From: Azadirachta indica
Taxonomy: Eukaryota > Streptophyta > Magnoliopsida > Sapindales > Meliaceae
DNA length: 64,000 nucleotides
Assembly (NCBI GenBank): GCA_022749755.1
Contig: CM040453.1
Location: 13,029,368-13,093,367, forward strand
Direction of reading: 5' to 3'
Position numbers and translations under genes: made by a program
Shown: positions 23,578-35,749 of the stretch, piece after piece
Layout of the letters: each line of letters opens with the position of its first letter
Position numbering within the stretch: the first letter of the stretch is position 1
The notes under the pieces: model-generated
Told to the model about the DNA's origin: nothing
Databases searched by the model: none
Seen by the model: only the letters and a program-made list of their open reading frames with translations

Positions 23578-23587
23578 GGATGTAATA

Positions 23588-24923
23588 CTCGCACATGTTG
23601 TTAGGTTTTTTTATGATTATACATTGCCATAGCTTCGGTACGAGACTAATGCAGTTAGTCAAATTTCATTCTATATATACTTGGATATAAATACTTATGA
23701 GATTAATATTAAAATTATATATTACTTGAAACGTGAAAATATCTAATAAGAGATTTATGTGCATGCGTGTATGTGTGTCTATAATATATATATATATATA
23801 TAAAATAAATTAAAACAAAACAAGTGAAAAAAATAACATAAAAAAATATTGTAAGATTATCTAGAAATGTAAGAAATGGATACATAAATAAAGTTGATAA
23901 AAAATCCCATATGATTTGCCGACCAATAAAAAATATATGTTGCAAGCTTAGAAGTTAGAGTGATATGGAAAAAGGAATTTAAGAGAATAATTGAACAATC
24001 AATTTCGATTAGAGAAAATGTCGTGGAATAACATTTATTAATTGTTTATCATTGAACCTAATATTTCACGATTAATTTTGAAAAGATCTCGTAAGATTTT
24101 AAATTTTTGCAATTAAATTTCATCTAATTAATATTAATATTCCTCTGAAACTTAACCTATCAACCATTGATTCCATTCTGATAGGCTTTAACTGTCTATA
24201 AAACGATGCTTCAAATTCACCAAAAAATAATTTTTATATTTATATATTATCAATGAATTAGTTTTAGGAACTGTTATTTTTCCACAAATTTTACACCGTC
24301 AAATTAATGTATTTTAATGGTTCAAATTAAATTTTATGTATTTATTAGTTATACTAGTACTACAATAAAGGTTATGTAAATATATATAAAATATATGATT
24401 TTCCATATTCTGCTCATGGCTCCATTAATAATTACAACATTTTCTTCCTTTTGTGAACTAAGATATTGTAGAGAGAATGACTCCATTGTTGCCATCACTA
24501 GTCAATTTGTTGGTTTGAAATTTAAACTTCTATGGTGCATTGGTTAGAACCTTATTTTCCTCATTATTTTTCACTTTAATTCTAATAAATTTTTATCAAT
24601 AAAAAAGAAAAGTACAGGGAATATATTAACACCATTTAACTTCGGTTTCATCGATCATTAATTATTTATAATTATTAACTTATGATCCAATAATTTTATA
24701 AGGTTATGTGAAAACCGTGGCAATGCCAACTTTAACTTCGGTGATCTTGCACGTTTTTGCACATACTTTTAAAATATATTTGTCTATTATTCCCTTCAGA
24801 TTTCACAACAAAACAATATCTAATAATAAAATGCCACGCAACATTGGAGGAAGTCGTATTCTTTGAATTCACATTATGGAGGAAACCGTGTGTATAACGT
24901 TCTTGATCATTTTGTTTCTCTTC
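23588..24923. other. beta upstream region
   Basis: Homologous to 37250-38400 in unit B, AT-rich, with no gene. A short (TA)n lies near 23788. Confidence 0.55.
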
Positions 24924-24930
24924 TATATAA
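24924..24930 (+). promoter_or_regulatory. TATA box of beta-A
   Basis: TATATAA, 76 bp before the ATG; conserved in beta-B at about 38401-38407. Confidence 0.65.
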
Positions 24931-24999
24931 GCCCTTGAATCGTGGACATTTGCAGCATCTCCAATTAAATTTATCTCTCTGAGCTTAATTTAGTTAGCC

Positions 25000-26341
25000 A
25001 TGGGACCCTTTGCGATTTCTCACCCACTTTCTCGTTTTGTTTTTGCAATCTCATTATTGGTTCTTTGTTTCTCTTGCATCTCATTTTCAGCAGCTCAAAA
25101 GCGAGGTTTTAGTGTCGAATTAATCCATCGTGACTCTCCAAAGTCTCCATTTTTCAACCCTAATGAAAATCCTGACGAACGAATTCTAAATGCTTTACGT
25201 CGTTCTTCCAACCGTGTCAAGCTCATTGATCCAAATTTTGCATCTCCAACGTCCGCCCAAGCTGATTTAATTCCAAGCGGATTCCAGTTTCTTATGAAAA
25301 TATCCTTCGGAACTCCGCCTTTTGAGATTTTAGGTATTGCTGATACAGGTAGTTATCTTATTTGGACGCAATGCATGCCTTGCTCGCAATGTTACCCGCA
25401 AGATGCTCCTCTTTTTAACCCTTTGAATTCATCCACATATGAAAATCTTTCATGCACATCAAAGCAATGTGAATCTTTCCGGAAGAACTTCTTGCGGCAA
25501 TGGAAAATGCACATATTCAGTTGCTTACCAGGATAAATCCTACTCAGAGGGTAATCTTGCCTTGGATACCGTCGCTTTGAATTCGACCGGCGGCCAACCA
25601 GTTGCTCTGCCTAAAACAATTATTGGTTGTGGAAACAGAAATAACTTTACCTTTGGAAGTGAAGGGGCCGGCATCGTTGGCCTTGGAGGGGGAAATGCTT
25701 CTCTTGTTAGCCAAATGGGTCCGTCCATAGGTGGAAAATTCTCATACTGCTTGGTGCCATTTCCAACATCATCTCAGGATGCAGCAAGCTCAAGCAAAAT
25801 CAATTTTGGTACCAATGGAGTGGTTTCGGGTCCCGGGGTGGTTTCTACTCCGTATATTGTAAAAGGCCCCATTGCCCACTACTTTCTTACACTTGTAGCA
25901 GTCAGTGTAGGAAACCGGAGAATAGCAGCAGACAGTTCATTTGGAGCTACGGAGGGAAACATTTTCATTGATTCTGGAGCTGCATTGACATATTTGCCGC
26001 AAGCGTTTAACTCAAAACTGGTCTCAGCGGTGTCAAGTTTCGTCAATGCAACACCAGTTGCAGAACCTAATGGATTGCTTGATGCTTGCTACAATTATAT
26101 TCCTAATTTCAAGTTTCCTGAAATCACGGTTCATTTTAGAGGTGCAGATATGAAGTTGGAATCTGGCAACACTTTCATTGGGTTTAGTCGAGATCAACGC
26201 AAAATCGTGTGCTTAACTTTCAAGGGAATTGATGGAGCCGGTGCAATCTTCGGTAACTGGATGCAGACGAACTTCTTGGTTGGCTATGACACGGAGAAAA
26301 GGACTGAATCGTTTAAGCCAACTGATTGCACCCAGAAGTAA
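25000..26341 (+). pseudogene. aspartic protease, CDR1-like (beta copy, unit A), single frameshift
   Basis: A full-length intronless protease with signal peptide, FSVELIHRDSP propeptide, first catalytic motif ADTGS, second motif DSGAALTYLP and C-terminus FKPTDCTQK. The only coding break is a 2-bp deletion near 25481. The sequence reads TTTCCGGAAGAAC where the beta-B copy has TTTCCGGGGAAGAAC. This puts the last two thirds in another frame and causes a stop at about 25534. Both beta copies have Tyr where alpha and gamma have Asp after the DTGS motif (TGSYLIW), an unusual residue there. It is either a very young pseudogene or an assembly error. TATA box and start codon are intact. Confidence 0.85.
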
Positions 26342-28129
26342 TCTGGTAATGTTTTCAGTTTACAGTTACATAACATTCACTTGTTATCTTGTAATAATGT
26401 CAAATTAATAACAAGGTTCATACGTTGTAATAATGTCATTTAATTCATAACAGGGTTCATTTCTTTATTTTGCAATTGAAAACCTTCAATTTGCAATAAT
26501 CATTTAATAAATATTTAATGGATTCAACAAGTGGAAAATTCTCCACTGCTAGATATTTATATATTTTTCTTTACAATAGTTAGAAAAATTATTTATTTAA
26601 TATTGCAGTAATGTTTAGGAAAATATTTAAAATAATGTCTTTTGTTTATACTTACAAATGATAAGATAAATTATTTATTTAATATCTATTATTTTTTTTT
26701 ATCTTATATTTATTTTTTATTACTTAAGTCAATTGATAAGATAAAATTTTATGATTACAAATGATTAATTATTATTGTAATATAATTTAACTACCGAAAT
26801 AGAGTGATTTTCAACAAAAACATGTCAAAAAATATAACATTTTTAATTATTGATTCATTATTTTCACTATAATAGTTAATTAATAAGGTTTTTACATCGA
26901 TAGCTACATATTTATGATTTTATTTTATCCTTAAAATAACTGTATTTTTTAAGTTTATATGCTATTATAACATTATTTATTACGATTGATTCATTGTTTT
27001 AGGCTATCATAATCGATTAAATACAAATTTTTGTAACTAGAATTAACTATTTACATTTAATTTTTTATAAAGAATTGAATAAAAATATTGAAAAATCTTG
27101 CACAAATCCAAGGTAATAATTCTCCAAATTCAGGGATTGATTTATATGATAGTAAATCAAAATGATTATCAATCATAATTATTCAAATATTTATTAAATC
27201 TTGTTATTAAGACATTTTATATTATTGTCTAAATTTATCATTGATTTTGCTCTATCAATAAAGGATTCGGTAAGCATTTTTAGTATCAATGAAAATACAG
27301 TCTCTCGCTTTTATAAAACTTCTTCAGTTTGCACCCTCAAAATTAATATATTTCTAGCTAATAGTTACATGTTGTTGATTGTAACCTTGTTTCAACTAAT
27401 TAGTCAAAAATAATTTTAGTTATGAGTTTCATTTGTCCACAACTTCTAATGGCATATATTCATAGGAAGTAATTTTATTTGAGTTACATAGTTAGGACAT
27501 GTTTATTTTTTCATCTGAAATCCGATTGGATGTGAAACAAGAATCACGTCAAATATAAATATTTGAAAGATAATTTTCATTTTGCCCTTTTCTATACTAA
27601 AAATCTTTAATCTGCCCCTAAGTTTTTTGTAAGTACTCAGTCTGCCTCCAGATTTTTTTGTTGGTTTCGGGCCACTGGACCCATTTGTCACCTCCAGGGT
27701 TAGCTCTCATCGTACGGGTGACCCACTGAGCTAAATCCTCAAGTCTACCAATATTTATATATTGGCGACGTCAGGTACAAGCAGCGAATTCAAAGACACC
27801 ATGTGGGTTATAAAGAGAGAATGAAGATAAACTTTTAAGGAACATATCATATTTGTCCGTTATCACTTTATTCATTAGGTGAAAGTCCATGGACGAGAAA
27901 CACAAAAAGCAACATTTAAGGACAGTAAGCAGTGCTAATTGAGAAAAGATGGTCAACATGAAGCAAATTATTCTAGATAAGACAACTGAGATTATGACAT
28001 CGGTTTGCACCGTATAATTTCTTATTGACTAAAACAAAGTATAAATCATATAACAGCAAGAAACTCGTACATAGTAAGAGAATGCAGCAGCTTTTAATAA
28101 AACCGAAAAGCACTTCCAAAATAACCACT
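26342..28129. other. intergenic between convergent beta and gamma genes
   Basis: Homologous to 39744-42639 in unit B apart from the insertion at 41264 there. At 26515-26550, GGATTCAACAAGTGG...AATTCTCC is what remains of a protease fragment that is longer at 39920-40055. AATATTTATATATTGG near 27750 is the empty site for the element at 41264. Confidence 0.6.
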
Positions 28130-29452
28130 TCACTCTTTGGTGCAATCCGTTGGTTTGAAGGAGACTGTCTGTTTCTCAGTGTCATAGCCAATCAAGAAGT
28201 TGGCCTGCATCACGTTACCATAAATTGCAGGGCCATTTGAACCTGTAAAAATGAAACACGCAATTTGACCATCATTCAAAATAAAGTTCGATCTACTCAA
28301 CTTTACATCTGCGCCAGTGAAGTGTATTGTGATTTCGGGAACTTGGGAAACTGATCCAGCATTGTAACAAAGATCAAAATTCTGATTAGGGGCCTGAACG
28401 GGTTCTGCATTAATAAAACTGGACACTGCTGACAACAATTCTGAGTTAAACTCTTCTGGCAAAATAGTCAATGTAGTACCGGAATCAATTATAATGTTGC
28501 CCTCCGAATTTCCAACAGAAGAACCACCGAAAACGATTCTCTTATCCCCTACACTGATTGCTTCCAGAGTAAGAAAGTAGAAAGTTTTGGGATCTTTCGC
28601 AGCCAAGGGTGTAGAAACAACCCCAGGGCCTGAAACTATCCCGTTGCTACCGAAATTGATTTTGCTTGAGATTGAATTCTCAGAAAGAAACGGCACCAAG
28701 CAATATGAGAATTTACCAGCAGTTGAAGTTCCTATTTGGTTTATAAGGGAAACACTTCCGCCTCCAAGGCCAACAATGCCTGTTGTTTTACTAGTAAAGG
28801 TTCCACCATCGTTGTGTCCACAACCGAAGATTTTTTCGGGGAAAGGCACGGACTGTCCAGTTGTTGAACTCAAAGTAACAGTGTCGCTAGCAAGATTACC
28901 ATTTGAATAAGATTCATCACCGTAAGAAACCGAATACAGGCATTTTCCGTCTGGAGAGCAAGACGTTTTACTCAGAGATGAACATTGCGTTGAGGAGCAA
29001 GGAGTATCCTTATACGTAGAAGACTTTGCCGGATCAAAAAGTGGAGCGTCTTGCTTGTAACATCGCTGGCAAGGACTGCACTGCGTCCATATGAGATCAC
29101 TTCCTGTATCTGCAGAAGCAAGAATCTCAACAGGTGGAGTACCGATTGATATGTTCATAAGATAGCTACCAGAGTTGGGGATTATATCCGCTTGGGCTGT
29201 ATCTGAAGGTGCAAGGTTGGGATCAAAGCGATTGAGACGATTAATAGAACGACGAAAAGCATTTCTTAATCTTTGGTTGGGAGCTTCATTAGGGTTGTAG
29301 AAGGGAGATTTAGGGGAGTCACGATGGATCAGTTCAATACTAAAACCTTCATGTTTAGCTTCGGTTGACGAGATGACAGACAGACAAAGAAAGGAGAGAG
29401 AGATTACAAAAGAAAAAGAGAAGGCAGAGCGATAATTCACAAACTCTTCCAT
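28130..29452 (-). CDS. secreted aspartic protease, CDR1-like (gamma copy, unit A)
   Basis: An intronless minus-strand gene of 440 codons. The signal peptide covers about residues 1-33 (FSFVISLSFLCLSVISSTEA) and is followed by FSIELIHRDSPKSPFYNP. The first catalytic Asp is 115 (SADTGSDLIW), the flap Tyr 177 (YGDES) and the second Asp 323 (DSGTTLTILP). The Cys-rich insert (TQCSPCQRCYKQ) is complete, and it ends FKPTDCTKE. Expected to be a secreted endopeptidase. It lies convergent with the beta gene. Its TATA box is altered compared with the gamma copies in units B and C (TATGTAAA instead of TGTATAAA), which may lower expression. Its closest relatives are the genes at 42640 and 56066. Confidence 0.93.
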   Translation of the reverse strand: MEEFVNYRSAFSFSFVISLSFLCLSVISSTEAKHEGFSIELIHRDSPKSPFYNPNEAPNQRLRNAFRRSINRLNRFDPNLAPSDTAQADIIPNSGSYLMNISIGTPPVEILASADTGSDLIWTQCSPCQRCYKQDAPLFDPAKSSTYKDTPCSSTQCSSLSKTSCSPDGKCLYSVSYGDESYSNGNLASDTVTLSSTTGQSVPFPEKIFGCGHNDGGTFTSKTTGIVGLGGGSVSLINQIGTSTAGKFSYCLVPFLSENSISSKINFGSNGIVSGPGVVSTPLAAKDPKTFYFLTLEAISVGDKRIVFGGSSVGNSEGNIIIDSGTTLTILPEEFNSELLSAVSSFINAEPVQAPNQNFDLCYNAGSVSQVPEITIHFTGADVKLSRSNFILNDGQIACFIFTGSNGPAIYGNVMQANFLIGYDTEKQTVSFKPTDCTKE

Positions 29453-29500
29453 GTTGAAAATTTTAAAGAGATGATGGAGGAATTGGAATGATTACTGATG

Positions 29501-29508
29501 TTTACATA
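29501..29508 (-). promoter_or_regulatory. variant TATA box of gamma-A
   Basis: Minus strand reads CCTATGTAAACATC, where gamma-B and gamma-C read NTGTATAAACA at the same position, about 50 bp before the ATG. Confidence 0.5.
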
Positions 29509-30295
29509 GGGAAGGAAACAAAGAGATCGATCGAGAAAGTTTATAGAGGAAGAAAAAAAATGATAAAGGAAAACGAATCTTCCAACTCAAAAGACACGCA
29601 AAGAAATTGAAACGTAACTTAATTTCTTCAATAACAGCAAGTGACAATTATCTCATCGTTGCAACTTGACAGCTATTAATATGAAAACTTTAGCCCTTTG
29701 GTCAATATAAACACATGCATCTTCATAAACATCAACCTCTGTTGGCACATGTAGGCAAAAATGGTCCACATATGTGAAGCATTGACTTGCATATACAAAT
29801 TACTTTTCCTAGTAAGAGTGTGAAGCTCATCTATGTCCAAGTGATCGTGTTACTAGAAAAGCATTTTGAGAAGAAAGACTTTTCAGCACCATTACGCCCG
29901 TCATTAACGGTGTAAATTGAACCAAACAATACTTCAAGAAGAAGAAGAAAGAAAAGTCAGCACTACGTGACCCTACTAAATCATCTGCCTAGTTTAGAGC
30001 CGAACCGAAAACTTATGTTCAGTTTAGACAAAATTTGTCTTCAAAAATCAGACCAAAATCTATGTAGAAAATCATACACATTTCATGTGAAAAAGGATGC
30101 GAGCACTTACCACCAAATTACTAGTAAAATATTCAAAGATTTAAAGTTAAGAGCTTTAACATCTTTTTCTCAATTCAAGTGTAAGCTTTCATTCATTTTA
30201 GTAGCGACGTTTATGTCTTGGGTCCAAATATGAAATACAGGCATGCAGATACTACTCCATGTGAATTACAATTAAGATTGATTAATGTTTTGAAA
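29509..30295. other. gamma upstream region
   Basis: Homologous to 44890-45546 in unit B and 57450-58640 in unit C. No gene. Confidence 0.55.
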
Positions 30296-31720
30296 GAGAA
30301 ATTACTAATGTCGCCCTCAATTTTTGGCGTTGTACCACTTACCTCCCTTTGATTTCAAAACTATATCTTATTCTCTGTTATAACGTAATGATTGTTTTTC
30401 ACTTTTTGTGGATAATATTATCTTTTAACTTCGAAATAAATAGCACCACCGCTTCTATTTGCGGTGTCCACATGCTCTCTCTTTTTGTCATTTCCTCCAC
30501 ATACCTACCAATCATTAAATATGAAAAATAAAAATTAGAAAAAATGATGTGGCACAATTTTGAAGGTTAAGTTTAACCATGCAATTGTTTTAGTTTGCTA
30601 CTAATTTGCACCAGTTAAAAATAAGATATTTTAATATTTTATAAAATAATACAATAAAATATTTTCTCTTCTTTTTTTATTAAAAATTTTCTTTCTTTTG
30701 TCAAATCTTTTTCCTTTCTCTCCCTTTTTTTAAAATAATCAATTTATTTTTAAGCAAAAAATTTTCACAAAATAAAATATAAAAAATAAATTTGAAATAT
30801 TTTTCCTTTCTCTCCCTTTTTTATAGTAATTAATTTCTTTTTAAGGAAAAAAGGAAAATAAATTTTGAAAAAATAAAATCTATAAAATAAATTTTCAAAA
30901 AATAAATTTTAAATCTTTTTTCTTTCTCTTCTATTTTTAAAGTAATCAATTACTTTTTTAAAAAAAAAACTTAAAGAATTAAAAACTTTTTAAAAAAATA
31001 GATCTTTTTTTTAATCTCCCTTTTTTTAGGGATCAATTTTTTGTAAGTAAAAAAATTTTAAAAATAATTTTTCTAAAAAAAATGAATACATGATTTCTAT
31101 TTATTTTGTACTATATATATATATATTACAATATAGGATGAATGACTGAATATTTTATTAAATATATGTTGGATTCAAACACAAAATTTTAAAGAACAAT
31201 GACAATAAAAATTACTTAATTAAATTTAAAATAAAAAATAAAATAAATTATTTTTTTGTGAAAAGTCAATACGAGCATATGATATTTTATAATTTTTTTA
31301 TATTATATAAAAATTAAAAGATATGAAAAATTATACTAACAATAATTTTTTAAAAAAAAATAATTGCAGTCATAATATAAAATTTATTTTTTCTCAACAA
31401 TAAAGTGAAATGAATAAATTAAAAGAAAAGTTGTTCAATTTTTTCTCTTCCCTGCTACTTCTTTTTCCTTTTCCGCTTGTGCTTTCTTTCCTCTTTTTTT
31501 TTTAAAAAAAATTAATCATCATCTTGAAAATATAAATGAAAAGACAAAATGATAGTTTTTTATATTCATTATTACGTTTAGGACAAAATAGTAAAATAAT
31601 TCAAACAGTGAAAAGCTTGCACTAAAGGTGTAAAGATAGGAGATAAGTTGTAGTTTCAAAACAATAGAGAGATAATCAGTATAATCGCCTAAAATCAAGA
31701 AAGAAATTGTTATTTTCCTG
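30296..31720. mobile_element. non-coding DNA transposon with long terminal inverted repeats (unit A copy)
   Basis: The ends are imperfect inverted repeats of about 70 bp (left ACCACTTACCTCCCTTTGAT, right complement AACTACAACTTATCTCCTAT). It is bounded by GTTTTGAAA on the left and GTTTTGCAAA on the right, a likely 9-10 bp target duplication. Unit C at about 58640 has TTTTGAAAATAATTGAACAC with nothing between, the empty site. A copy is also present in unit B (45547-46783). The interior is very AT-rich and codes for nothing. The target-site length suggests a Mutator-like origin. Confidence 0.6.
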
Positions 31721-31729
31721 TTTTGCAAA

Positions 31730-32776
31730 TAATTGAACACAAACTGTTTAATAATTTGTTTTTGACATCACATTAAGTTACCAGTTAATTTAGAAACAAA
31801 TTAAGTTTAGCAAACAGGCAGTGCAAACGTTAGCTATAATGAATTGAATGGACTTGATTTTGTTGTCAAATTTTAATATAATTTACTAACTATTATAAGT
31901 CATGATAATTTGAGATCTAAATTATGGTCGAGATGAGACAAATTATTTTAAAACTGCTAGACCTTTAGTCCCATAATCCAGTTGAATTAATGCTTTTAAA
32001 CCCATCTTGAATAAGCGTAACCCATAAGGGCTTAAAAAGAGAAAATACCCCACTTTTTGAATCATAATAGGCATATCACTCCACCTTCCCGCTTAATTAA
32101 TAAAGAATAAGGCTCATATACGGAAACCAAGCTTAATGAATAATTTCAAAGTAACCCAAAGTAACTCTTAAAATGAGTAAAAAGTACAACACAAATTAAT
32201 AATCACACAATTGAAATTTTATCGAATTTAGTAGCGAGCACAGTTTAATTCGATCTGAATTTTTAAAAAATCATATTGAAACCGAAAATTTTAAGTTTTT
32301 GAATTTTTAGAGCGGACCAAACCAAATAGAAAAGAAAACCAGACCAAATCAGACCAATTATATAAAAACAAAAATAAAACCAGACTAATCAGTTCTATTT
32401 TTTGGTCAGTTCGATTTTCAAGTTAAATTATTATTTTTTAAAACTTTCAAGGTAACAAAACACCGTTGTTTTGTACTAATACAATAAAACTATATCGTTT
32501 TTACTAAAAATATTAAAAAATAATAAATTCGATCAATTCGATTTTTTTGAGTCAAAACATAAATTGAACCGAAAATTCTGAATTTTTAAATTTAAGAACA
32601 AAAATTTATATAAAGAACAAAATCAAACCTATCAATTCCTATCTAATTTCGGTCTAGTCCAATTCAGGCTAATGTTTCTACTGACCCCTCAAATTTAGTA
32701 CTCCAAAGAACTTTATAAATACATATACACATAAAAGAAAAAAATTGAGGGTAAACCTTATGTAAAAAGTATTGAA
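31730..32776. other. end of unit A, old repeat
   Basis: 31730-32170 is homologous to 46783-47230. 32215-32690 is rich in AACCGAA and ACCAAACC-type words, resembling a degenerate dispersed plant repeat. No gene. The delta protease relic of unit B is not detectable here. Confidence 0.45.
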
Positions 32777-32785
32777 TTTGTCTTA

Positions 32786-34124
32786 TTGGGAATTAGACCA
32801 GGCTTTCTCTACGGTTTGAGAAATCCACACTTAATAGGTTTAGAGAAATTCACACGTATATATCTCCTTTAGACAATTAGTTAACCATATAATGTTTGCT
32901 AACAGACCAAAATGTTCTAACTATTCGCTTTCTAGTATAAAAACAGATTTAGGACAAAACATATTTATAATTTAGCATACTTATATATATATTTATTTAT
33001 TTATTTATAATATGTGGGAACCATATTGTCTAAGTTTTACTATTTTATATAATGCATTATTTTTTCATTATCTAATTTTATATTTCATTATTGACTTGCA
33101 CAAAATTAAATGATTAAAGGAATTAGCAACAAGCATTTAAAGGATTTTTGTGGTTTTCCTAATTATAGGTTCCATTGACAATGATCCTTTGGTTCTCTTT
33201 GGTCTTCTTCCCGAAGCACTGACAAGGCTTTGGCTCCTTGGTCGATACGGAATTGCTGGTTCAACTGTAGGCTCCTTATCAGCGAGATTCGTTTCAGTCA
33301 TACTTACCGTGAGAACAACAGCGTAGCTGATGGTTTGACAAATCTGGGACTTCAATTCCCTTCTCTCCGTTGCTCCTTATGCTTGGATTTGCTGTTGGGA
33401 GCTATTGTTTCTGCTGGTTTTGCTGCTGGGATGTACTGTTTGGTTGTTTGCTGCTGCTGCTGTGCTGCATTTGTTTGCTGCTGCTGGGAGTCTTTTGCCG
33501 TTTATGTGCTCCTGCGGCTCTGCTGCTTCTGTTGCTGGGAATTTGCTGTCGTTAGTTTTACGGATGGGCAGTAATGTGTTGCTCTGCTGCTGCCCTGCTT
33601 GGTTTAGTTGTTGCTGCTATGTTGTTTTGCTACTGCCTTGCTCTTGTTATGCTGCTGTTTGGATCTTTGCTGTTACTAGATTTGTTTGCTGGTTTTTGGC
33701 ATGTTGATGCTGCTACTGGATGCTTTTCTAGTTGCTGCCAACTTTGCTGTTGCTGCTTTCCTGCTACACATTATTTCTGCTGCTGTTTTGCTATGGCTGT
33801 CAAGTTTTCGGCTACTATTTTCATGCTGAAGCTTGTTGCTAATTCCTGCTGCTCTTTTCCTACTAAACCTGCTGCCAATTGCTATTTTCTTTTCACATCT
33901 ATTTTTTTTAATACTCTTTTATTTATTAATGATATTTCTCTCTAAAAAATAAATTTTAGAGATAATTTATTTTTAAAAAATTAAATAGTTAAATTAGTAA
34001 AATATCTAAAAATACCCTTGATTTTAATATTCTTCTATCATTCAACTAACAGTTAAGGGAAGATTTGTGTGAATTTTTTCAAATATGACTGTAGTTTTTC
34101 ATAAGGCGATGTGTGTTAATTCCC
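32786..34124. mobile_element. MITE with 9-bp target duplication, carrying a nested LINE
   Basis: The ends are inverted repeats (GGGAATTA on both sides). Flanks are TTTGTCTTA (32777-32785) and TTTGTCCTA (34125-34133), a 9-bp duplication with one mismatch. Without the LINE at 33119-33976 it is about 465 bp, close to the 446-bp copy at 47945-48390. Unit A has a single TTTGTCTTA at 19373. It is probably a Mutator-like MITE. Confidence 0.65.
33119..33976 (+). mobile_element. 5'-truncated LINE with RNase H end
   Basis: Near its 5' end (33278-33352) it encodes FSHTYRENNSVADGLTNLG, the C-terminal motif of the RNase H domain of plant LINEs. A non-coding tail rich in TGCTGCTG follows, to about 33940. 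The insertion is flanked by a 17-bp direct repeat, AAAATTAAATGATTAAA at 33102-33118 and AAAATTAAATAGTTAAA at 33977-33993. The orthologous site in unit C (about 48240) is empty. Cys-rich open frames in the tail are artefacts of the repeat. Confidence 0.8.
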
Positions 34125-34133
34125 TTTGTCCTA

Positions 34134-35749
34134 TGTATGTATATAAGAAGTTTTACGAAGTGGATAATGTCTCCACTTTCTAGCTAGCTTCATTTCAATA
34201 ATGGGCTTACTTGGTCAACTAAGGTATAGTTGGTTTCTCACTTTCCTACTTGCTTTATAATTAAGAGAATGATTATCATTTTAAACTGCAAGAGAATAAT
34301 TATTTAATATTTTAAAAAAATCTCATTTTGAGGAAATATAGTAAGAGTTTTGTAACTGAAAACTTTTAAAAGATTAAAGTCAATTTGTATTTTTTAAGAA
34401 CTTTTAATATACGAAATTATTTGTTTAAGAGAAACAAAACCAATAAATCAATTAATTAAAATATTTCGTTATGACAAATAAACACAATTTTGTTCAAAGT
34501 CCAAGAATTTAGCCCAATGAAAAAATTCAAAAAGTTAAAAAGAAAAATAAAATAAGTAAATTAGATGTATTAATAGAGTCACAAAAAAATTTGCCAATTT
34601 ATTATTTACTCATCGTGATGTGATGTGAAAATATTCTAACAAAAGATTCTTATGTCCAGATATATATATATATATATATATATATAAGAAAGTAGATAGA
34701 AATCTCGCACGATTCTATTTGATTACTTCTATTTCAGGTTTATCATTGAAGTTAATAAGAAAAATTAATAATATTATATCACGTTTAATGGGGAAAAAGA
34801 TTCCAAATTAAGAATATAATTATCCAATGATTGGCTTCACATTTCATATATTCATTAATTCCATTATGATAGGGTTGATATGTCTTGTCTTTATAAAGAT
34901 GCTTCAATTTCACCTAATATTTTAAATTAAGTTTATTTTAATTATTAGGATTAAGAAATCTTTCTTTAAAATAATATATTTTTAACAAGTAATATTTATA
35001 TTACTTATAATACATAAATTACATGACTTTTCAAGCGTGGTTATTTGAGATAGAGTTTTTTTCCAAATACAATTTTTAACAAAATGTTATTGATTGCTAT
35101 GAATATTTTCTAATAAAATTTTATGTAATTACTTTAATAAATTTAAAGTTATATCATAAGAGAAAGAAAGTAAAATTATTAAATTAAATAAATAAATTTT
35201 AAGTAATTTAACCTTTTAAAAGAATTAAAAAATTACTATTTTCAAAATCTCAAAATTTGGGTTTTTCACATTAATAGAAGTGAAATAATTTTTTAATCTC
35301 AAAAATTTTTCTTTTGTAACAATTAAATGACAATTAAATTAAAAAAAATATATGATATTACATATCATACGTTATAATGATATTTTAATTAAAATAAAAT
35401 AACTCATGTCTTATTTCTTGATTAATAATTTCAACATTTTTCTTCATTAATTTGTGTGTGAACTAAGAGGCAGAGATAATAAGGCACTCAAGCATCGGTT
35501 GCATCATTATATGCAATCAATAACTTATGTTCCAATAATAATAAATAACATAAGGTTAATGGGAACAACTGTAATGCCAACTTTTGACTTCTATGAGCAC
35601 GTTCTTCCACGCATACGTCCAAAATATTTTCGTCTATAATTCTCTACGATTCCTCAGCTAAACAAGATCCAACAAAATTCCCACGCAAGCGCAACATTAT
35701 TGGAGGAAATCATCAATGTCGATTTGAATTCACGCTATAGAACAACTGC
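34134..35749. other. alpha-B upstream region
   Basis: Homologous to 19400-21008 in unit A. A (TA)13 microsatellite at 34660-34686 is unique to this copy. The TATA box and start of the gene are lost by the deletion described next. Confidence 0.6.

Noticed and set aside
31111..31122. Short (TA)n run in the interior of the long-TIR element
   Set aside because: Too short to list as a microsatellite of interest.
33370..33945. Overlapping Cys-rich open frames that could suggest small secreted peptides
   Set aside because: Three frames are open at once because of TGCTGCTG low complexity downstream of a LINE RNase H motif.
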